Assembly: GCA_023441105.1 (NCBI GenBank)
Contig: JAEZQX010000552.1
Span: 1 to 7,093, forward strand
Source: Pseudomonadota bacterium
Lineage (GTDB): Bacteria; Pseudomonadota; Gammaproteobacteria; Burkholderiales; Burkholderiaceae
Length of the DNA stretch: 7,093 bases
Reading direction: 5' to 3'
The notes beneath the pieces are model-generated. The model was given only the letters and a program-made list of their open reading frames with translations, did no database searches and had not been told where the DNA came from. The position numbers and the translations under genes are program-made. Shown in pieces: positions 5,718 to 7,093 of this stretch; position 1 is the stretch's first letter, and each line of letters begins with the position of its first letter.

Positions 5718-7080
5718 ACTCCAGCATCTGCAGCCGATCGCGCAGTGCTTCCAATCGCTGCGCCATGTCAGCCCCCTGCTCCGCGCCCAGCGTGCTGCCG
5801 GCAGCATGCAGGCGCGGCGTGATCAGCACGATCAGCTCGGTCTCGCGGTTCTGGAAGCGGCGAGACCGAAAGAGCTTGCCGAGGATGGGCAGGTCTCCGA
5901 GGCCGGGGATCTTGTCGATGGTCCCGGCGATCTCGTTGCTTAGCATGCCGGCGATCACCAGCGTCTCACCTTCGCGCAAATTGACCTCGGTCGCCGCGCT
6001 CTGCTTGCGCAAGCCCGGCACGTCCCGGACGCTGACCTCCGGGTTGATGGAGGAGATCTCCGCCTGCAGGCTGGCCGAGATGACGCCGTCGTCGTTCACC
6101 GTCGGCGACACCTCGAAGCGCACGCCGTACTCCTTGAACTGCACCGAGGCGGAGCCGTTGGCGCCGAGCACCGGCAGTGGCAGCTCGCCGCCGGCGACGA
6201 AGCGGGCGCTCCCTCCCGAACGGCAGGACAATCGCGGCTCGGCAAGGACGGCAGCGTCGCCGTTCTGCACCAGCAGGTCCACCATGGAAGTGAGCGAGAT
6301 GGCCAACGATGCGGCCGTGGCAAACGGGCTGATTCTCGGCCGGACCGGAAAACCGGCGGCTTGCGCGTCACCACCGGGCAGGAAGGCATCGCTGCGCTTG
6401 AAGTCGCCGATCAGGCCAAAGGCCGGCCCGTCGATGGCGTAGGGAACGCCGCTGCCGGACTGCCATCTCACCCCGAGCCGGTCCAGCGCGTTCCTGCCGA
6501 TCTCGATCATGCGCACTTCCATGTCGATCATGCGCTCATAGCCGGCGCGGCTGATCAGGCTGATGGCCTGCGGATAGCGCTTGACGATTTCCGCACTCCG
6601 GTAGGCGTCCTCCTCGGTGGGGCTGCTGCCATCGAGGACGACCTTGTCACCGACTGCATGGGCACGGATCCGCGGGCTGTTGTGGAGCAGCCGGTTGATC
6701 TCGGAAGCGGTGCGCTTGGCATCGGTGGCCGTCACGTTGATCAGGTAGTGGCGCTCGATGCCGTTGCGCCCCCAGAGATGCAGGGTGCTCTGGCCCGCCG
6801 CCTCCGGCAGCAGCAGGATCTGCCGCTTGTCGAGTGCCGTGACCTGCACCACCCGGCCGTTGCCGACGGCGATGCGACGGACGTTGCTCTCTTCCAGCAC
6901 ATGAGCCTGGCCGATCGCCAGGTCGATGACGACAGGCTCCGCCTGGGCAACGGCAGTGGTGGCTGGCAGCGAGGAAAGCATCCCGGCGAGGAAGAAGGCC
7001 CGGGCCGCGGTGGCCGACGCGACCATGCTGGCCCGGGCATCGCCCGACGGCTCGGCCTCGGACGCGCGCCGCCGGCGCAC
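5716..7080 (-). CDS. cpaC: Tad/Flp pilus outer-membrane secretin (CpaC/RcpA family)
   Basis: This 454-residue protein would form the outer-membrane channel through which the Flp pilus passes. Numbered from the GTG at 7080, residues 19-46 are a signal-peptide-like stretch (hydrophobic FFLAGML, then small residues ending AVAQA). Residues 49-118 resemble the CpaC-type pilus-assembly N-domain, 119-180 a BON-like segment, and about 255-425 the secretin domain. The secretin signature IPGLGDLPILGKLF lies at 391-404, followed by ELIVLITPRL at 415-424. The C-terminal tail (about 430-454) is charged and may be helical. The start is unsettled: the frame stays open through the right edge of the window, so initiation could be upstream, at GTG 7080, or at ATG 7026, which gives a shorter signal peptide. 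No strong Shine-Dalgarno box marks any of these. The stop TAG (5718-5716) lies inside the ribosome-binding site of the next gene, implying co-translation with the ATPase. The family call is firm; the start is not. Confidence 0.93.
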   Translation of the reverse strand: MRRRRASEAEPSGDARASMVASATAARAFFLAGMLSSLPATTAVAQAEPVVIDLAIGQAHVLEESNVRRIAVGNGRVVQVTALDKRQILLLPEAAGQSTLHLWGRNGIERHYLINVTATDAKRTASEINRLLHNSPRIRAHAVGDKVVLDGSSPTEEDAYRSAEIVKRYPQAISLISRAGYERMIDMEVRMIEIGRNALDRLGVRWQSGSGVPYAIDGPAFGLIGDFKRSDAFLPGGDAQAAGFPVRPRISPFATAASLAISLTSMVDLLVQNGDAAVLAEPRLSCRSGGSARFVAGGELPLPVLGANGSASVQFKEYGVRFEVSPTVNDDGVISASLQAEISSINPEVSVRDVPGLRKQSAATEVNLREGETLVIAGMLSNEIAGTIDKIPGLGDLPILGKLFRSRRFQNRETELIVLITPRLHAAGSTLGAEQGADMAQRLEALRDRLQMLE

Positions 7081-7093
7081 TCGCGTCCATGGC

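Noticed and set aside
4501..5943. A 480-codon plus-strand open frame opposite the ATPase and secretin
   Set aside because: Its His/Gln/Arg-rich composition has no family match that I recognise, and the minus strand here encodes an intact Walker A/B ATPase.
2181..7080. Type II secretion system or type IVa pilus identity for the secretin/ATPase/platform genes
   Set aside because: Two separate half-size T2SSF proteins, a CpaF-type ATPase, a CpaC-type short secretin with a BON-like segment and a TadE-like pseudopilin together indicate Tad rather than GspD/E/F or PilQ/B/C.
1..7093. CRISPR arrays, tRNA or rRNA genes, insertion sequences, or a terminator hairpin
   Set aside because: I saw no regularly spaced repeats, RNA gene features, transposase or terminal inverted repeats, and no hairpin followed by a T run on the coding strand; nearly every base lies within the pilus genes.

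Overview
The window is about 7.1 kb of high-GC bacterial DNA carrying part of a Tad (tight adherence / Flp pilus) secretion and assembly locus. All supported genes lie on the minus strand, so transcription runs from the right end of the window to the left. High GC, GC-ending codons and gene content point to a proteobacterium; I cannot place it further from sequence alone.

In order of transcription the genes are: an outer-membrane secretin of the CpaC/RcpA type (7080 to 5716, 5' end near the window edge); an FHA domain fused to a CpaF/TadA-type pilus ATPase (5706 to 3961); the inner-membrane platform proteins TadB (3964 to 3086) and TadC (3086 to 2181); one continuous frame holding a DUF192 domain followed by a signal-peptide-like segment and a TPR-like region (2200 to 911); and a TadE-type pseudopilin (GTG at 914 down past the left edge). 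The last gene has no stop codon inside the window and runs into a tract of 19 G (C on the coding strand) at 16-34.

The genes are packed with almost no intergenic DNA. Junctions are a 9-nt gap with an AGGAGG box, an ATGA overlap, a TGATG overlap, a 20-nt overlap and a GTGA overlap, which indicates one translationally coupled operon. No promoter or terminator falls inside the window; both must lie outside.

Together the products would form the energising ATPase (FHA-CpaF), the bipartite inner-membrane platform (TadB/TadC), the outer-membrane channel (secretin), a minor pseudopilin (TadE) and probably an exported TPR accessory protein. The flp pilin, TadV prepilin peptidase, CpaB/RcpC and TadZ/CpaE are not in the window. 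TadZ/CpaE, which often sits between secretin and ATPase, is absent from that position; the ATPase instead carries an N-terminal FHA domain whose usual phosphothreonine-binding residues are replaced. The points most worth checking are this degenerate FHA domain, the reading-frame structure of the DUF192/TPR gene, and the long homopolymer inside the pseudopilin frame.
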